The notes below the pieces were generated by a model. That model was given only the letters and a program-made list of their open reading frames with translations, ran no database searches and was not told the DNA's origin. DNA of 64,000 bases from CAWIHA01 sp963835855. Lineage in GTDB: Bacteria; Acidobacteriota; Terriglobia; Bryobacterales; Bryobacteraceae. Below, piece by piece: positions 53,927 to 63,022 of the stretch (its first letter is position 1; every line of letters starts with the position of its first letter). The position numbers were made by a program, and so were the translations under genes. The stretch lies in NCBI GenBank assembly GCA_963835855.1, contig CAWIHA010000010.1:1-64000 (forward strand). Direction: 5' to 3'.

Positions 53927-55102
53927 CTAAATCCGTTCGAAAATGCCGGCGGCGCCCTGGCCTCCACCGACGCACATCGTGACCATTCCGTACCTCGCGC
54001 CCCGGCGCTCCATCTCGCGGAGGATCGTCGCAGTGAGCTTAGCGCCGGTGCAACCCAGCGGATGGCCGAGCGCAATCGCTCCGCCGTTCAGGTTCACGCG
54101 CTCGATATCGAGGCTCGCCAGCCGGATGACCGCGAGCGCCTGAACGGCGAACGCCTCGTTCAGCTCGATCACCTCGATGTCATCCAGCTTCAGCCGCGCC
54201 ATCTCGAGCGCCTTAGGAATTGCCACTACCGGCCCGATGCCCATGATTTCCGGCGGGACGCCGCCTGCGGCGAAGCTGACGAAGCGCAAGCGCGGCTTGA
54301 GGCCCAACCGCCGGGCTTTTTTATCGGACATGACAAGCGCCACCGCCGCGCCATCGCTGGTTTGCGACGAGTTGCCCGCCGTCACCGTGCCCTGTGCATC
54401 GAACACAGGCTTGAGCTTCGCCAACGCCTCAAGCGAAGTGTCCGAGCGCGGCCCTTCATCCTTCGCGAAGATCGTTTTCTCCGTAATGCGTTTTCCGTCT
54501 TCGAGCACCGTGCGTTCGACCCCGAATGGCACGATCTCTTCTTCGAAATTCCCCTTGGCCTGCGCGCAGAGAGCATTCTGGTGGCTGCGAAGCGCGAACG
54601 CATCCGAGTCCTCGCGGCTGATATCGTATTTCCGCTGGACCGCCTCCGCGGTCAGGCCCATACTCAAATAGATTTCCGGCCGGTTGTCAGCGATCCAAGG
54701 ATTCGGCGCGAATTTGTTACTGGCGCGCGGGATCAGGCTCATCGATTCGGCCCCGCCGGCGATTACGATCCCGGCCGAGCCGGAGCGGATGCGGTCGGCG
54801 GCGATGGCGATCGCTTGCAGGCCCGACGAGCAGAAACGGTTGATAGTCATTCCGGGCACGAGGTCCGGGAGGCCGGCGAGCAGCGCCACGTTCCGCGCCA
54901 TGTTCAGGCCGGATTCGGCTTCCGGAAACGCGCAACCCAGCACGACATCGTCGATTTCGTCTTTCGGCGTTTGCGGGTATTTCTCGAGCAGGCGGCGGAT
55001 GACGGCTGCGGCGAGGTCGTCGGGCCGCGAGTTCCGTAACGCTCCACGCGGCGCCTTGCCCACGGCGGTCCGCAAGCAATCGACAATCACGGCTTCAGGC
55101 AT
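53927..55102 (-). CDS. fadA: Acetyl-CoA acyltransferase (thiolase)
   Basis: 391 residues. The nucleophile Cys is in TINRFCSSGLQAIAIAAD near residue 90, His in GGAIALGHPLGCTGAKL near 350, and the second Cys in MVTMCVGGGQGAAGIFERI at the C-terminus. It cleaves 3-ketoacyl-CoA in the last step of beta-oxidation. It lies between the FadN-like and FadE-like genes. Confidence 0.97.
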   Translation of the reverse strand: MPEAVIVDCLRTAVGKAPRGALRNSRPDDLAAAVIRRLLEKYPQTPKDEIDDVVLGCAFPEAESGLNMARNVALLAGLPDLVPGMTINRFCSSGLQAIAIAADRIRSGSAGIVIAGGAESMSLIPRASNKFAPNPWIADNRPEIYLSMGLTAEAVQRKYDISREDSDAFALRSHQNALCAQAKGNFEEEIVPFGVERTVLEDGKRITEKTIFAKDEGPRSDTSLEALAKLKPVFDAQGTVTAGNSSQTSDGAAVALVMSDKKARRLGLKPRLRFVSFAAGGVPPEIMGIGPVVAIPKALEMARLKLDDIEVIELNEAFAVQALAVIRLASLDIERVNLNGGAIALGHPLGCTGAKLTATILREMERRGARYGMVTMCVGGGQGAAGIFERI

Positions 55103-55217
55103 TTCTCGTCAGCCCCTTATACCCATTGTGACGTTTTCGGTCAGCCAGCGGCTTCATCGAGCGAGATGTTCCAGGCTTCCCAGCGCCGGATCAAGAGCCG
55201 GCATGGCACGCCGCACA

Positions 55218-55260
55218 GGCTGCTGAAAAACTCTTTTTTCGCTCCCTCACGATCACGCCT
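55218..55260. repeat. Partial copy of the dispersed inverted-repeat element
   Basis: GGCTGCTGAAAAA, a T-run, then GCTCCCTCACGATC: the same end sequence and inner GTGAGGGA motif as the element at 49935-50061, in the opposite orientation and without a matching second end nearby. It lies in the 181-bp gap between the FadN-like and fadA genes. Confidence 0.45.
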
Positions 55261-55283
55261 CGGAATGGCTTGCACACGCTTCT

Positions 55284-57617
55284 TCAGTTTCTCAGCGGCT
55301 TGCCGGTTTTGAGCATGTGCTGGATGCGCTGCTGCGTTTTCTCGCGGCCGCAAAGGCTCAGGAAGGCCTCACGCTCGAGGTCGAGCAGGTACTGCTCGGA
55401 GACGGTCTCGCCGCTGGTGAGCCGGCCGCCGCTCAGGACGTAGGCAAGCTTCTCGGCGATTTCGAGGTCGTAATCGGAAATCTGATGCGCCTCGTGCGCC
55501 AGCCAGGCCCCGATCTTCAAAAGCGCGTAGCCCGCTTCGCCGGTAACGCGAATATCCGTCCGCGGCTCGCCCGGAGCGTAAGTTGGCGCCAAGCCCAGCG
55601 CCAGCGCCTTGGCATCGGCGACCAGCCGCTCGGGGTTCATCGAGATGCAATCGGTGGGGCGGAGCAGGCCTAGCTGCCGCGCGTGCTCGGCGCTGGTAGA
55701 GACCTTTGCGAAGCCGATCAGCTCCATCGCACGCTTCGGGTCGCCCAGGCGGATCAGCATCTCTTTCGAACCACCAGCCGCTGGAATCAACCCCACGCCC
55801 ACCTCGACCAGACCCATGTACAGCTCGGCCGAAGCCTGCACGCGCGCCGCATGCAGCGCGATTTCGCAGCCGCCGCCGAGCGCCATGGCGAACGGCGCCG
55901 CAACGACCGGCTTGGCGGCGTACTTCATCGCCATGTTCGCCTGCTGGTACCGGCGCACCGCGGCATCGAGCTCGTCCCAATCGCCCTCCTGCGCTGCGAG
56001 CAGAATCAGCATCAGGTTCGCGCCGGCGCTGAAGTTTTCGCCCTGGTTGGCGACAATGAGCGCTTCGTAATTGCGCGCGGTCTCATCGATCGCCGCCAAG
56101 ATCATTTCGACCTGGTCTTCGCCGAGCACGTTCATCTTGGCGTGGAACTCGAGGCACAGCGCGCCATCGCCGAGGTCGATGAGCGAAGCGCCGGCGTTCT
56201 TCTTCACGATGCCGCACGCGCGCTTGATATCGGAGAGGACGAGGATGCCGGGCCGGTCTTCGAGTTCCGCATAGCGGATTCCCGGCAAATCGAAATATTC
56301 CATATGCGGCTTGCCATCGCGGTCCGCGGGGCGATAAAACGACTTTGCGCCGCAGGCCAGCATGGCTTCCACCGAAGCCGGCACCGCGCGGCCCTCCTGC
56401 CGCATGCGCGCGACGGTCTCCTCCACGCCCAGGGCGTCCCATAGCGCGAACGGACCGAGCTGGTGCGCGTAGCCCCAGCGCATGGCGCGGTCGATCTCTA
56501 CGATGCGATCCGAGATCTCCGGTACGCGTTCGGCCGAATACAGCAGCAGATCGCGGAAGAGTTGCCACAGGAAGTTGCCCGCGCGGTCGTTCGAGTGCAC
56601 GAGCGCCCGCAGCCGTTCGGGGAGGTTCTCGATATTCCTGACAGCTTCGATGGAAGGGAAATTCGGCTTCCGGGCCGGGTGGTATTCGAGTGTCTTCCAA
56701 TCGAGGGCCCAAATTTCTTTTGCAGCTCCATTTCCTGCACGCTTGTAGAAACCCTGGCCGCTTTTCTCGCCGAGCCAGCCGCGCTCGATCATCTTGTCCA
56801 CACAGGGGGGAGGCAGGAAGCGCTCTCGCCACGGGTCATCCGGCACGAGATCGTACAGGTTGCGCGCGACGTGCGCCCAGGTATCGAGGCCGATGATATC
56901 GACCAGCCGAAAGCTTGCGCTGCGCGGCAGACCGATGAGCGGTCCGGTCAGTGCGTCAATTTCTTCAACTGTGTACCCGCCTTCGACCCCGAGCCGCTGA
57001 ACGGTCGCGCCAATGAACACACCGATGCGGTTCGCAATGAAGTTGGGCGTGTCCTTCGCCGGCACGACGCCTTTGCCCAGCCGCCGGTCGCAGAACTGCG
57101 ACACGAAATCGAGCACCTGTGGATCGGTTTCCGGCCCAGGGATCAGCTCGACGAGGTGCAAGTAGCGCGGGGGATTGAAGAAATGCACGCCCAAGAAGTT
57201 CTGGCAAAACTCGATCGAAAATCCGGCGGAGATTCGCGCCAGCGGCAGGCCGCTCGTGTTGGTGGAAACAATGGTGCCGGGCCGCCGCCAGAGCGCAACT
57301 TTTTCGAGCAGCGCGCGCTTGATCTCCAGGTCCTCTGCAACCGCCTCGACGATCCAGTCGCAGTGCTGGATCGCTCCGAGATCGTCTTCGAAGTTTCCCG
57401 GCCGGACCAGCGCAACCGCGGAATCGGTGAAGAAACCTCCGGGCTTCTGCTTGATGGCGTTTTCAATGCCTTTGAGAGCGGCGGCATTGCGATTGGGTTG
57501 GCCGGGGACAACGAGGTCAAGCAGCAGCGCGGGGATCCCGGCGTTTGCGAAGTGGGCCGCGATGCGCGAGCCCATGGTTCCCGCGCCCAGGACGGCGACA
57601 CGGCGAATGGTTCTCAT
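55284..57617 (-). CDS. 3-hydroxyacyl-CoA dehydrogenase/enoyl-CoA hydratase fusion (FadN type)
   Basis: 777 residues after GGAAGGACACTC. The dehydrogenase domain comes first: RVAVLGAGTMGSRIAAHFANAG (NAD loop, residue 6), STNTSGLPLARIS (near 120), GVHFFNPPRYLHLVELIPG (near 145). The crotonase-like hydratase domain follows at about 495-700 (LIVANQGENFSAGANL, ALGGGCEIALHAARVQ, EVGVGLIPAAGGSKEM). This order is opposite to E. coli FadB and matches B. subtilis FadN (about 790 residues). With fadA and fadE downstream the operon mirrors fadNAE. Confidence 0.95.
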   Translation of the reverse strand: MRTIRRVAVLGAGTMGSRIAAHFANAGIPALLLDLVVPGQPNRNAAALKGIENAIKQKPGGFFTDSAVALVRPGNFEDDLGAIQHCDWIVEAVAEDLEIKRALLEKVALWRRPGTIVSTNTSGLPLARISAGFSIEFCQNFLGVHFFNPPRYLHLVELIPGPETDPQVLDFVSQFCDRRLGKGVVPAKDTPNFIANRIGVFIGATVQRLGVEGGYTVEEIDALTGPLIGLPRSASFRLVDIIGLDTWAHVARNLYDLVPDDPWRERFLPPPCVDKMIERGWLGEKSGQGFYKRAGNGAAKEIWALDWKTLEYHPARKPNFPSIEAVRNIENLPERLRALVHSNDRAGNFLWQLFRDLLLYSAERVPEISDRIVEIDRAMRWGYAHQLGPFALWDALGVEETVARMRQEGRAVPASVEAMLACGAKSFYRPADRDGKPHMEYFDLPGIRYAELEDRPGILVLSDIKRACGIVKKNAGASLIDLGDGALCLEFHAKMNVLGEDQVEMILAAIDETARNYEALIVANQGENFSAGANLMLILLAAQEGDWDELDAAVRRYQQANMAMKYAAKPVVAAPFAMALGGGCEIALHAARVQASAELYMGLVEVGVGLIPAAGGSKEMLIRLGDPKRAMELIGFAKVSTSAEHARQLGLLRPTDCISMNPERLVADAKALALGLAPTYAPGEPRTDIRVTGEAGYALLKIGAWLAHEAHQISDYDLEIAEKLAYVLSGGRLTSGETVSEQYLLDLEREAFLSLCGREKTQQRIQHMLKTGKPLRN

Positions 57618-57767
57618 GAGTGTCCTTCCAGCGACGCCCGGGGTTCCGGCATCGGTACTGAATTGAAGCCCCATGCGGAGTGTAACAAAAACCGCCGCGA
57701 GGGGGTGTAGATTGCGGTCCAATATACAAAGGTTGTGTGCGGCGGTTCACGATAGAATACTCAATGC

Positions 57768-59129
57768 GTGGTCCTGACGGCTCCGGCGTTCTTCGTGTTC
57801 CTGGCGATCGTTTTCTTCTTGCACTGGATGGTTGCGGAGAAGCGCATTCTCAGGTTGTCAGTGCTACTTTTTGCGAACTACTTTTTTCTGGCGCGGTTCG
57901 GACTTTGGTACCTGCTCGTGATTCCGGCGGCGGGGACGCTGGATTTTATCGCGGGCCTCGCGCTCGATCGCTTCAAAGCCTCTCTGCTGCGGCGGCTGAT
58001 TTTGGGGTGCAGCGTCACACTGAACCTGGGGATTCTGCTCGCGGTGCGGTACGCAGAGAGGTCGCAGTTCCTCTTTACGCTGGGACTCTCGTTCTATGCG
58101 TTTCAGGCGCTTACTTACACCATCGACGTTTACCGGCGGGAGATCAAGGCCACCTCCAGCTGCCTGGAGTACCTGACGGCGGTGTCACTCTTCCCCACAC
58201 CGCTGGCTGGTCCCATCACGCGGGTGGGCGACCTGCAGGCGCAGTTTGGACGGAAGCCGGCCCTCTCCTCGGAGCAGGCGGGGCGCGCACTGTTCCTGAT
58301 CTCTCTGGGCCTGGTAAAGAAGCTCCTGATCGCCGATTACCTGGCGAACAATTTGGTGAACCGGGTGTTCGATCTGCCGAATCTCTACAGCGGCTTCGAG
58401 GTGGCGGCCGGGGTGTACGGATATGCCTTACAGCTCTACTATGATTTCTCGGGCTACACGGACATCGCCATCGGGTCGGCTCTGCTCGTGGGTCTGAGCC
58501 TGCCCGCGAACTTCGACCGGCCGTACTCGTCGCTCAGCATCCCGGAGTTCTGGCGGCGCTGGCACATCAGTTTCTCGCAATGGCTGCGGGACTACCTGTA
58601 TTTTTCGCTGCCGGGCCTGCGAGCGAAGCGTAAGGTGTACACCTATTGCAACCTGGTAATCACAATGCTGCTGGGCGGGCTGTGGCATGGCGTTACCTGG
58701 AATTTCGCCATCTGGGGTCTGCTGCACGGATCGGGACTGGCGGGGACGCGATGGTGGCAGACCTGGCGCGGCCGGAGGGCGCCGTCGGGGAATCGTTGGG
58801 TGAAACTGGCATGCGGCCTTCTCACGTTCCATTTTGTGTGCTTGACCTGGGTGTTCTTCCGCGCCCCGGACCTGAAAGGGGCGATGGCGGTTCTGGGCCG
58901 CGTGGGGTCGTTCACAGTGTCGGCGGAGAACCTTACTGCGGGGATCCTGCTGGTGATGACGCTGGCCGCGGTGGGTCATTTCCTGCCGAACCGCTGGCTC
59001 TCCGACTCGACTGCGCTTTTTGGGCGCGCCCCGTTTTACGCGCAGGCCGCGGCCATGCTGGCGGTAGTGATCGCACTCCAATTCCTGGCGGGCATGGGCG
59101 GGGCGCCTTTCGTGTACAGCAGGTTTTGA
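57768..59129 (+). CDS. MBOAT-family membrane O-acyltransferase (AlgI/DltB-like)
   Basis: 453 residues, GTG start, about ten membrane helices. Family blocks are LSFYAFQALTYTIDVYR near residue 110, FPTPLAGPITRVGDL near 145, LQLYYDFSGYTDIAIGSALL near 225, FWRRWHISFSQWLRDYLYF near 265, and the putative catalytic His in LGGLWHGVTWNF near 305. MBOAT enzymes of this branch pass an acyl group across the membrane to a secreted glycan or teichoic acid. First gene of a plus-strand cluster with SGNH, carrier-protein and KAS III-like genes; the next gene begins 4 bp downstream. Confidence 0.95.
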   Translation: MVLTAPAFFVFLAIVFFLHWMVAEKRILRLSVLLFANYFFLARFGLWYLLVIPAAGTLDFIAGLALDRFKASLLRRLILGCSVTLNLGILLAVRYAERSQFLFTLGLSFYAFQALTYTIDVYRREIKATSSCLEYLTAVSLFPTPLAGPITRVGDLQAQFGRKPALSSEQAGRALFLISLGLVKKLLIADYLANNLVNRVFDLPNLYSGFEVAAGVYGYALQLYYDFSGYTDIAIGSALLVGLSLPANFDRPYSSLSIPEFWRRWHISFSQWLRDYLYFSLPGLRAKRKVYTYCNLVITMLLGGLWHGVTWNFAIWGLLHGSGLAGTRWWQTWRGRRAPSGNRWVKLACGLLTFHFVCLTWVFFRAPDLKGAMAVLGRVGSFTVSAENLTAGILLVMTLAAVGHFLPNRWLSDSTALFGRAPFYAQAAAMLAVVIALQFLAGMGGAPFVYSRF

Positions 59130-59133
59130 GCGT

Positions 59134-60477
59134 ATGCGTTCCTTTCCAGTGCGGCCGGCTCTGACGATCCTCACCTTTGTGGCGCTTGTCGCGGCTGCCG
59201 GCTGGCTGCGCAAGGACTTTCGCGGCCTGAGCCCGGCGCTGTTTGCCTCGTTGATCGATTTCAGGCCGGCGCGGGTAGTTGCTGAGCCGGCACCCGAGCC
59301 GCTGCGACCGCGTAAGTTCATGCCGGTTCCCGACCTGGAGGATAATTCGGGCGCGCTGGACCACTTCTACGAGGCGCTATGGCGCACGGAGAGGAAAGAG
59401 CCGGGGGCCATCACGCGTATCCTGCACTACGGAGACTCGCCGACCAGCGCCGACTTGGTCACCGGCGACGTGCGCGCGCTGTTGCAGGCGCGATTCGGCA
59501 ATTCCGGCCACGGCTTTACGCTGATCGGCCAGCCCTGGGCCTGGTACGAGCATTGGGGCGTGAAACTCTCCGCGTCCGGCTGGGACATCCATCCGGCGAG
59601 CCATCCTGACTTGCGGGACGGCATGTATGGGCTTGGTGGCGTGGCTTTTCTGAGTCAGGGCGCCACTCAGAGCCGGATCGTGCTGCGGGACAAGGGTCAC
59701 ACCCAGGTGGAAGTATCGTTTTTACGGCAGCCGGAGGGCGGAGAAATCACCATTTCGAGCGGCGAACTGCGCATCGGCCGGATCGACACCAGCGCCGACG
59801 CCAAGCGGCCCGGCTTCGCGGCGTTTGATCTACACCCTCCCGTGAGCGAGCTGGAGATTCAGACAACGGGCCCGGTGAGGGTGTTTGGGATTACGCTCGA
59901 GAAGGCAACGCCGGGTGTGGTTTACGACAGCTTGGGGATGAACGGAGCGTTCACCACCGTTCCGGCCCGTATCTTCAACGAGAAACAGTGGGCCGAGCAG
60001 CTCCAGCGCCGGAAGCCGGACCTGGTGATTCTCAATTACGGCACCAATGAGAGCGGTTTTTCGGGCTACGTGGGGAGTTGGTACGAAAAGGAACTGCGCC
60101 AAGCCCTCCGGCGGCTGAGAGCGGCGCTGCCTAATTGCTCACTGCTGATCATGAGTCCTATCGATCGGGCGGAGCAGGTCGCCGGAGGGGAGATCCGCAC
60201 GCTGCCCAGTATCCCGCGGCTGGTGGCCATCCAGGAGCGCGTGGCTCGGGAAAACGGGTGCGGTTTCTTCAACACTTTCGCAGCGGCAGGAGGGGAAGGA
60301 ACCATGGCGCGCTGGTACGAGGCGCGGCCGCGGCTGGTCTCGGCGGACTTCATCCATCCGACGCCGGCAGGCGCGCGGGAGGTGGGAAGACTGTTCTTCC
60401 AGCGGCTGTGCCAGGGGTTGAACGAGTACAAGTTCCGCCACAGCATCCAGCGGCCGGCGCTGGCGAGGAGGAAATAA
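59134..60477 (+). CDS. SGNH/GDSL-type hydrolase or acyltransferase, first of two
   Basis: 447 residues. An N-terminal membrane anchor or signal (PALTILTFVALVAAAGWL) precedes an SGNH fold. The nucleophile Ser is in LHYGDSPTSADLV near residue 101, a conserved Gly/Asn block is LVILNYGTNESGFSG near 300, and Asp-x-x-His is in SADFIHPTPAG near 405. Such proteins partner MBOAT enzymes in alginate (AlgX/AlgJ) and related O-acylation. It shares several segments with the next gene, so the two look like an old tandem duplication. Confidence 0.88.
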   Translation: MRSFPVRPALTILTFVALVAAAGWLRKDFRGLSPALFASLIDFRPARVVAEPAPEPLRPRKFMPVPDLEDNSGALDHFYEALWRTERKEPGAITRILHYGDSPTSADLVTGDVRALLQARFGNSGHGFTLIGQPWAWYEHWGVKLSASGWDIHPASHPDLRDGMYGLGGVAFLSQGATQSRIVLRDKGHTQVEVSFLRQPEGGEITISSGELRIGRIDTSADAKRPGFAAFDLHPPVSELEIQTTGPVRVFGITLEKATPGVVYDSLGMNGAFTTVPARIFNEKQWAEQLQRRKPDLVILNYGTNESGFSGYVGSWYEKELRQALRRLRAALPNCSLLIMSPIDRAEQVAGGEIRTLPSIPRLVAIQERVARENGCGFFNTFAAAGGEGTMARWYEARPRLVSADFIHPTPAGAREVGRLFFQRLCQGLNEYKFRHSIQRPALARRK

Positions 60478-60479
60478 GC

Positions 60480-61802
60480 GTGGGCTGGCTTCGGCGATTG
60501 ACCGCGCTGCTTCTGTTGATGGCGGTGCCATGGGTTTCGGCGGCGGCCGCCAAGAAACGCAGGACGCGGCGGGCCCACTATCCTGCACCGCGGGTGAGCG
60601 CAAAAGCGCGCGCCGCGGCCGCCGAGCGCGTTTCCAAGTCGCTCGCTGCGGCGGTGGCGAACCCAATCGAGCGCTCGGGTGCGCTGGTGCCGTTTTTCGA
60701 ACTGCTCTACCGCGAGACCCTGGGCGAGAGCCAGACGTTGCACATCCTGCACTTCGGCGATTCACATACGGCCGCGGACGCCTGGACCGGCCGATTGCGC
60801 GCCAGCTTTCAGCAGCGGTTCGGGGATGGGGGAGCGGGCTTCTCCTTCCCGGGGCGGCCGTTCAAGGGGTACCGGCGCTTCGACGTGCAGGCTGGGGGCG
60901 CCTCCCAACGCTGGGAGGCAGAGGGACTTCGGACCGGTGCCGGGGACGGGCTGTTCGGCCTGGGCGGAATCAGCATCTCAACGGACCGCAAGGACCAGAG
61001 TGTTTTTGTGGAGGCCGATTGCGAGTACCTGGAAGTGTTCTACTTGCAACAGCCCAAGGGCGGCGGAATCGCACTGTACGAGGATGGCCAACCGGCTCGC
61101 GCGATCTCAACGGCCGGCGAACTGGGGCCCGGGTACCTCACACACCAGACCAGCGCGGGCGTTCACCGGTTCGAGATCCGCACCCTGGACCGCGCTCCGG
61201 TGCGCCTGTTCGGCTGGGTAACCGAGAAGGCGCAGGGGGTAACCTACGAATCCATGGGGATCAACGGCGCCGAAGCGGTCCTGATCCTGCACTGGAACGA
61301 AGCAATGCTGGCAAGCTACATCGAGCGGCGCAACCCGGCGCTGATCGTACTGGCCTATGGCACCAACGAGGCCGGCGACCCGCAGTGGACCCTTGAAAAC
61401 TACCGCGAGATGTTCGGCACGCTGCTGGAGCGGCTTCGGCGCGCCGCGCCGGTGGCTTCGATCCTGGTGTTGGGACCGCCCGACCGGCTCAGCCGCTCGA
61501 GGGGGCGCTGGGCGCCTTTGGACAAGCTCGACACGATCATCGCGGCGCAGAAAGAGGCGTGCTGGACCAATGGGTGCGCGTTTTGGGACACACGCGCCCG
61601 GATGGGGGGGAAAGGTTCGATGCGGGACTGGGTCTATGCCCAACTGGCCCAGCCGGACTATGTGCACTTCACTTCAGCCGGCTATCACCGATTGGCGGAC
61701 GCGCTGTTCCAGGATATAATCCAGGAGCTTCAGGTCTTTATTGAGTACCGCACAGCGCCACCCGAGCAGGTCACCCATGGAGAGACGAGCCAGAATCCTT
61801 GA
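60480..61802 (+). CDS. SGNH/GDSL-type hydrolase or acyltransferase, second of two
   Basis: 440 residues from a GTG after GAGGAGGAAATAAGC. A signal sequence (LTALLLLMAVPWVSAAAA) precedes a basic stretch (KKRRTRR) and an SGNH domain: LHFGDSHTAADAW near residue 93, LIVLAYGTNEAGDPQW near 290, QPDYVHFTSAGYHRL near 395. All three catalytic blocks are intact. It has a Lys/Arg-rich juxtamembrane segment not seen in the first SGNH protein. The end overlaps the acyl carrier protein gene by 26 bp. Confidence 0.88.
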   Translation: MGWLRRLTALLLLMAVPWVSAAAAKKRRTRRAHYPAPRVSAKARAAAAERVSKSLAAAVANPIERSGALVPFFELLYRETLGESQTLHILHFGDSHTAADAWTGRLRASFQQRFGDGGAGFSFPGRPFKGYRRFDVQAGGASQRWEAEGLRTGAGDGLFGLGGISISTDRKDQSVFVEADCEYLEVFYLQQPKGGGIALYEDGQPARAISTAGELGPGYLTHQTSAGVHRFEIRTLDRAPVRLFGWVTEKAQGVTYESMGINGAEAVLILHWNEAMLASYIERRNPALIVLAYGTNEAGDPQWTLENYREMFGTLLERLRRAAPVASILVLGPPDRLSRSRGRWAPLDKLDTIIAAQKEACWTNGCAFWDTRARMGGKGSMRDWVYAQLAQPDYVHFTSAGYHRLADALFQDIIQELQVFIEYRTAPPEQVTHGETSQNP

Positions 61803-62010
61803 AATCATCCGCAGCATTTCCCGGCAGGATGTGAACCCGGGGCCGGATCAATCGCTGTTTGAGTCGGGAATCGTGGACTCCTTTGCGCTGCCCGAGATGG
61901 TGAGCGCGCTGGAGTGTGAGTTCTCAATTACGATCCCGGATTCGGATCTGATTCCGCGCAAGTTCGAGACGATCGAGCGGATCGAATCCTACATCGAAGG
62001 GCATAGCTGA
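61777..62010 (+). CDS. Acyl carrier protein
   Basis: 77 residues from ATG (MERRARILEIIRSIS). The phosphopantetheine site is Asp34-Ser35 in LFESGIVDSFALPEMVSAL, and the third helix is RKFETIERIESYIEG. The DSF form in place of DSL points to a specialised carrier, not the housekeeping fatty-acid ACP. The gene overlaps the second SGNH gene and is followed one base later by the KAS III-like gene, so all three are probably translated together. Confidence 0.9.
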   Translation: MERRARILEIIRSISRQDVNPGPDQSLFESGIVDSFALPEMVSALECEFSITIPDSDLIPRKFETIERIESYIEGHS

Positions 62011-62011
62011 C

Positions 62012-62944
62012 GTGGCTTGGATCAGAGCGTTCGGGCGATACCTTCCTGCACGTGTCGTGGGCAACGCGGAACTGGGTGCAATGATCGGCGTGGATCCGGA
62101 CTGGATCGTGAAAGTCAGCGGTATCGAGGAGCGCCGGTTTGCTGGCCAGGACGAAACGGTGGTGGACCTGGCGGTGCGCGCTGCCGTGGACTGCCTCAGT
62201 GCCGCCAGGATGGCGCCCCCGGAGCTGGGCATGCTGATTGCGGCGAGCGGTTCAGGGGAGCGCCAGTTTCCCGGGCCAGCGGCGAGCATAGCGCACCGGC
62301 TGGGCTTGGGGACGACTCCGGCGCTGGACCTACCGGCGGCCAGTGCGGGCTCGCTCATCGGGATGGCGCTCGCAAGCCGGCTGGCCGAGGCGCAAGGTCC
62401 CGTGCTGGTGATTGGGACGGAAATCATGTCGCGCGTGGTGCTGCGGCCGCCGATCAACCGCGACACCGCCATTCTATTCGGCGATGGAGCGGGCGCGTGT
62501 CTGATCAGTCCCGACGGCGGCTTCGCCCGAATCCTGGATTCAGTTCAGTTCACCGACGGCAGTTTCGCCAACAGCCTGCGGCTGGAGTTCAACCAGCCGC
62601 TGGCGATGGACGGCCGCACGGTCATCCTGCAAACCGTGCGGAAGATCCCGCGGGCGATCGAGGAAGTGCTCAAGCGCAACGGCTGGAGCGCCCAGCAGGC
62701 GCAGGTGTTCGTGTTGCACCAGGCGAACTTGAACCTGATCGTGAAGGTTGCCCAGGCACTCCAGGTGAGCGAGGCGAAGTTCTGTTCCACGATCCGCCGG
62801 CACGGCAACACCTCATCGGCATCGCTGCTGATTGCGGCGGCCGAGTGGTGGAGAGAAGGGCGAATCGAGCCGGGGCTGCCGATCGTGTTCAGCGCCTTCG
62901 GGGCGGGGTTCCATTGGGGCGCGCTGCTGGCCGTGGCTGGATGA
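62012..62944 (+). CDS. KAS III-like ketoacyl synthase/acyltransferase with Ser in place of the catalytic Cys
   Basis: 310 residues, GTG start one base after the ACP stop. FabH-like thiolase fold: FGRYLPARVVGNAELGAMIG at the N-terminus, ILFGDGAGACLIS near residue 155, His in VFVLHQANLNLIVKV near 235, Asn in RRHGNTSSASLLIA near 265. The nucleophile position reads ALDLPAASAGSLIG, so the usual Cys is Ser111. In DpsC of daunorubicin synthesis a KAS III homologue with Ser acts as an acyltransferase to an ACP. A similar role in loading the adjacent ACP is inferred here. Confidence 0.9.
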   Translation: MAWIRAFGRYLPARVVGNAELGAMIGVDPDWIVKVSGIEERRFAGQDETVVDLAVRAAVDCLSAARMAPPELGMLIAASGSGERQFPGPAASIAHRLGLGTTPALDLPAASAGSLIGMALASRLAEAQGPVLVIGTEIMSRVVLRPPINRDTAILFGDGAGACLISPDGGFARILDSVQFTDGSFANSLRLEFNQPLAMDGRTVILQTVRKIPRAIEEVLKRNGWSAQQAQVFVLHQANLNLIVKVAQALQVSEAKFCSTIRRHGNTSSASLLIAAAEWWREGRIEPGLPIVFSAFGAGFHWGALLAVAG

Positions 62945-63022
62945 CGGGCGCGCCCGGTCGATGTGCTGCGGCTGATCTCGGCGGCTCGGGAGCGGAGTCG
63001 TCTATCATGGTATTTACTTCGT

